The notes beneath the pieces were generated by a model. It made no database searches and was not told the origin of the DNA. It saw only the letters and a program-made list of their open reading frames with translations. The position numbers were made by a program, and so were the translations under genes. This document shows positions 63,675 through 64,000 of a DNA stretch of 64,000 nucleotides, piece by piece. Position 1 is the first letter of the stretch. Every line of letters starts with the position of its first letter. The stretch is from NCBI RefSeq assembly GCF_963678635.1, contig NC_087067.1, positions 59,444,594 through 59,508,593 of the forward strand, written 5' to 3'. This DNA comes from Symsagittifera roscoffensis. Taxonomy: Eukaryota; Xenacoelomorpha; Acoela; Convolutidae.

Positions 63675-64000
63675 GAAAACTGTCTATTTAATAAGTTTAT
63701 CACAACAATTAGGCTAAAAGCCAATTTGGATGCTCGCATGTGGGAGTGTTGTGACGAGGGGATCCCTGCACGACCTGCTGCTGTTGTTGTAGGATCATTT
63801 GGTCCCAGTGGTGCTGCTGCTGCTCATTGACACTGTCGAATCTCATAACCTCCAAGAAAACGTCCATGTGGGAATCCAAAACAGGAATTCGACTACCATG
63901 CTCGTAATACCAAATAGTCTAACTGTTGTGATAAGCTTATTAAATAGTATTTTTTTCTTCAGATTTGATCTAACCATGCTCAATCGACCCAGCAATCTGA

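Larger units (their letters stand above)
35345..64000 (-). repeat. genic satellite: about 50 copies of a 478-bp unit plus SAM modules
   Basis: The landmark GGATGCTCGCATGTGGGAG or a close variant recurs about every 478 bp from 35396 to 63730. Each unit contains a CTG/CAG-rich tract (Gln-rich on the minus strand), a 32-bp motif around CCTAATTGTTGTGATAAACTT, an A-run and a conserved tail. Units are interrupted five times by SAM modules, at about 40140-41390, 41910-43180, 45200-46330, 58220-59460 and 62920-63730. The array reaches the right edge, so its full size is unknown. Unit identity is high throughout, so it is young or homogenised. Long plus-strand frames (VLLLLIDTVESHT and so on) are antisense readings of the CAG tract. 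Confidence 0.9.

Noticed and set aside
35395-64000. CRISPR-like array or direct-repeat immune locus
   Set aside because: Units of about 478 bp are nearly identical along their whole length, with no short repeats and unique spacers, and the genome is eukaryotic.

Overview
This window is from an animal (metazoan) genome, most likely an invertebrate. It holds a split Src-family tyrosine kinase gene (myristoylation start, SH3, SH2 and kinase N-lobe on separate exons with GT-AG borders), a SAM-domain gene of SASH1/SAMD5 type, long introns and several classes of eukaryotic transposon. I cannot name the phylum from sequence alone.

Region 1 (1-13918, minus strand) is a very large Ty3/Gypsy-type LTR retroelement with envelope-like genes. 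A single Gag-Pol frame (6903 to at least 13832, open into an assembly gap) carries Gag, a CCHC knuckle, protease, RT, RNase H and integrase with a GPY/F-type tail. Downstream lie two tiny hydrophobic ORFs, a 376-codon proline/serine-rich frame with no methionine, an Env-like membrane glycoprotein with one frameshift, and a 601-residue protein of unknown function. Three junctions overlap by a few bases, two of them as ATGA stop-start overlaps. LTRs are not visible: one end runs off the window and the other falls at a 200-N gap.

Region 2 (about 14119-31270, plus strand) is the 5' and middle part of the Src-type gene. Exon 1 (MGSCLSK myristoyl/palmitoyl start) and exon 2 are followed by five tandem copies of a 1.34-1.42 kb unit (17381-24325). 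Each unit repeats the tail of exon 2 and all of exon 3, which encodes the start of the SH3 domain. The duplication unit ends inside a hAT-type MITE whose only full copy, with an 8-bp target duplication, sits in the last unit. Exon 3 is 202 nt, so exactly one copy can be used in frame. Later exons supply the rest of SH3 (26386-26514), SH2 plus the glycine loop and VAIK lysine (27287-27741), and the alpha-C/hinge segment (31118-31270). The catalytic and activation loops are not found. A decayed MULE transposon with terminal inverted repeats (28857-30579) and dispersed repeats fill the introns.

Region 3 (about 34430-64000, genic strand minus) is a genic satellite. About fifty copies of a roughly 478-bp unit encode a Q/H-rich peptide. 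Six interspersed, variably decayed modules carry a SAM-domain protein; only those at 34535-35344 and 45390-46271 keep the SAM frame open. Larger repeats of 1427, 1910 and 2681 bp, chimeric modules, microhomology deletions and filler DNA show active turnover. The array runs off the right edge. A plus-strand exon at 34223-34412 stops right at its left border.
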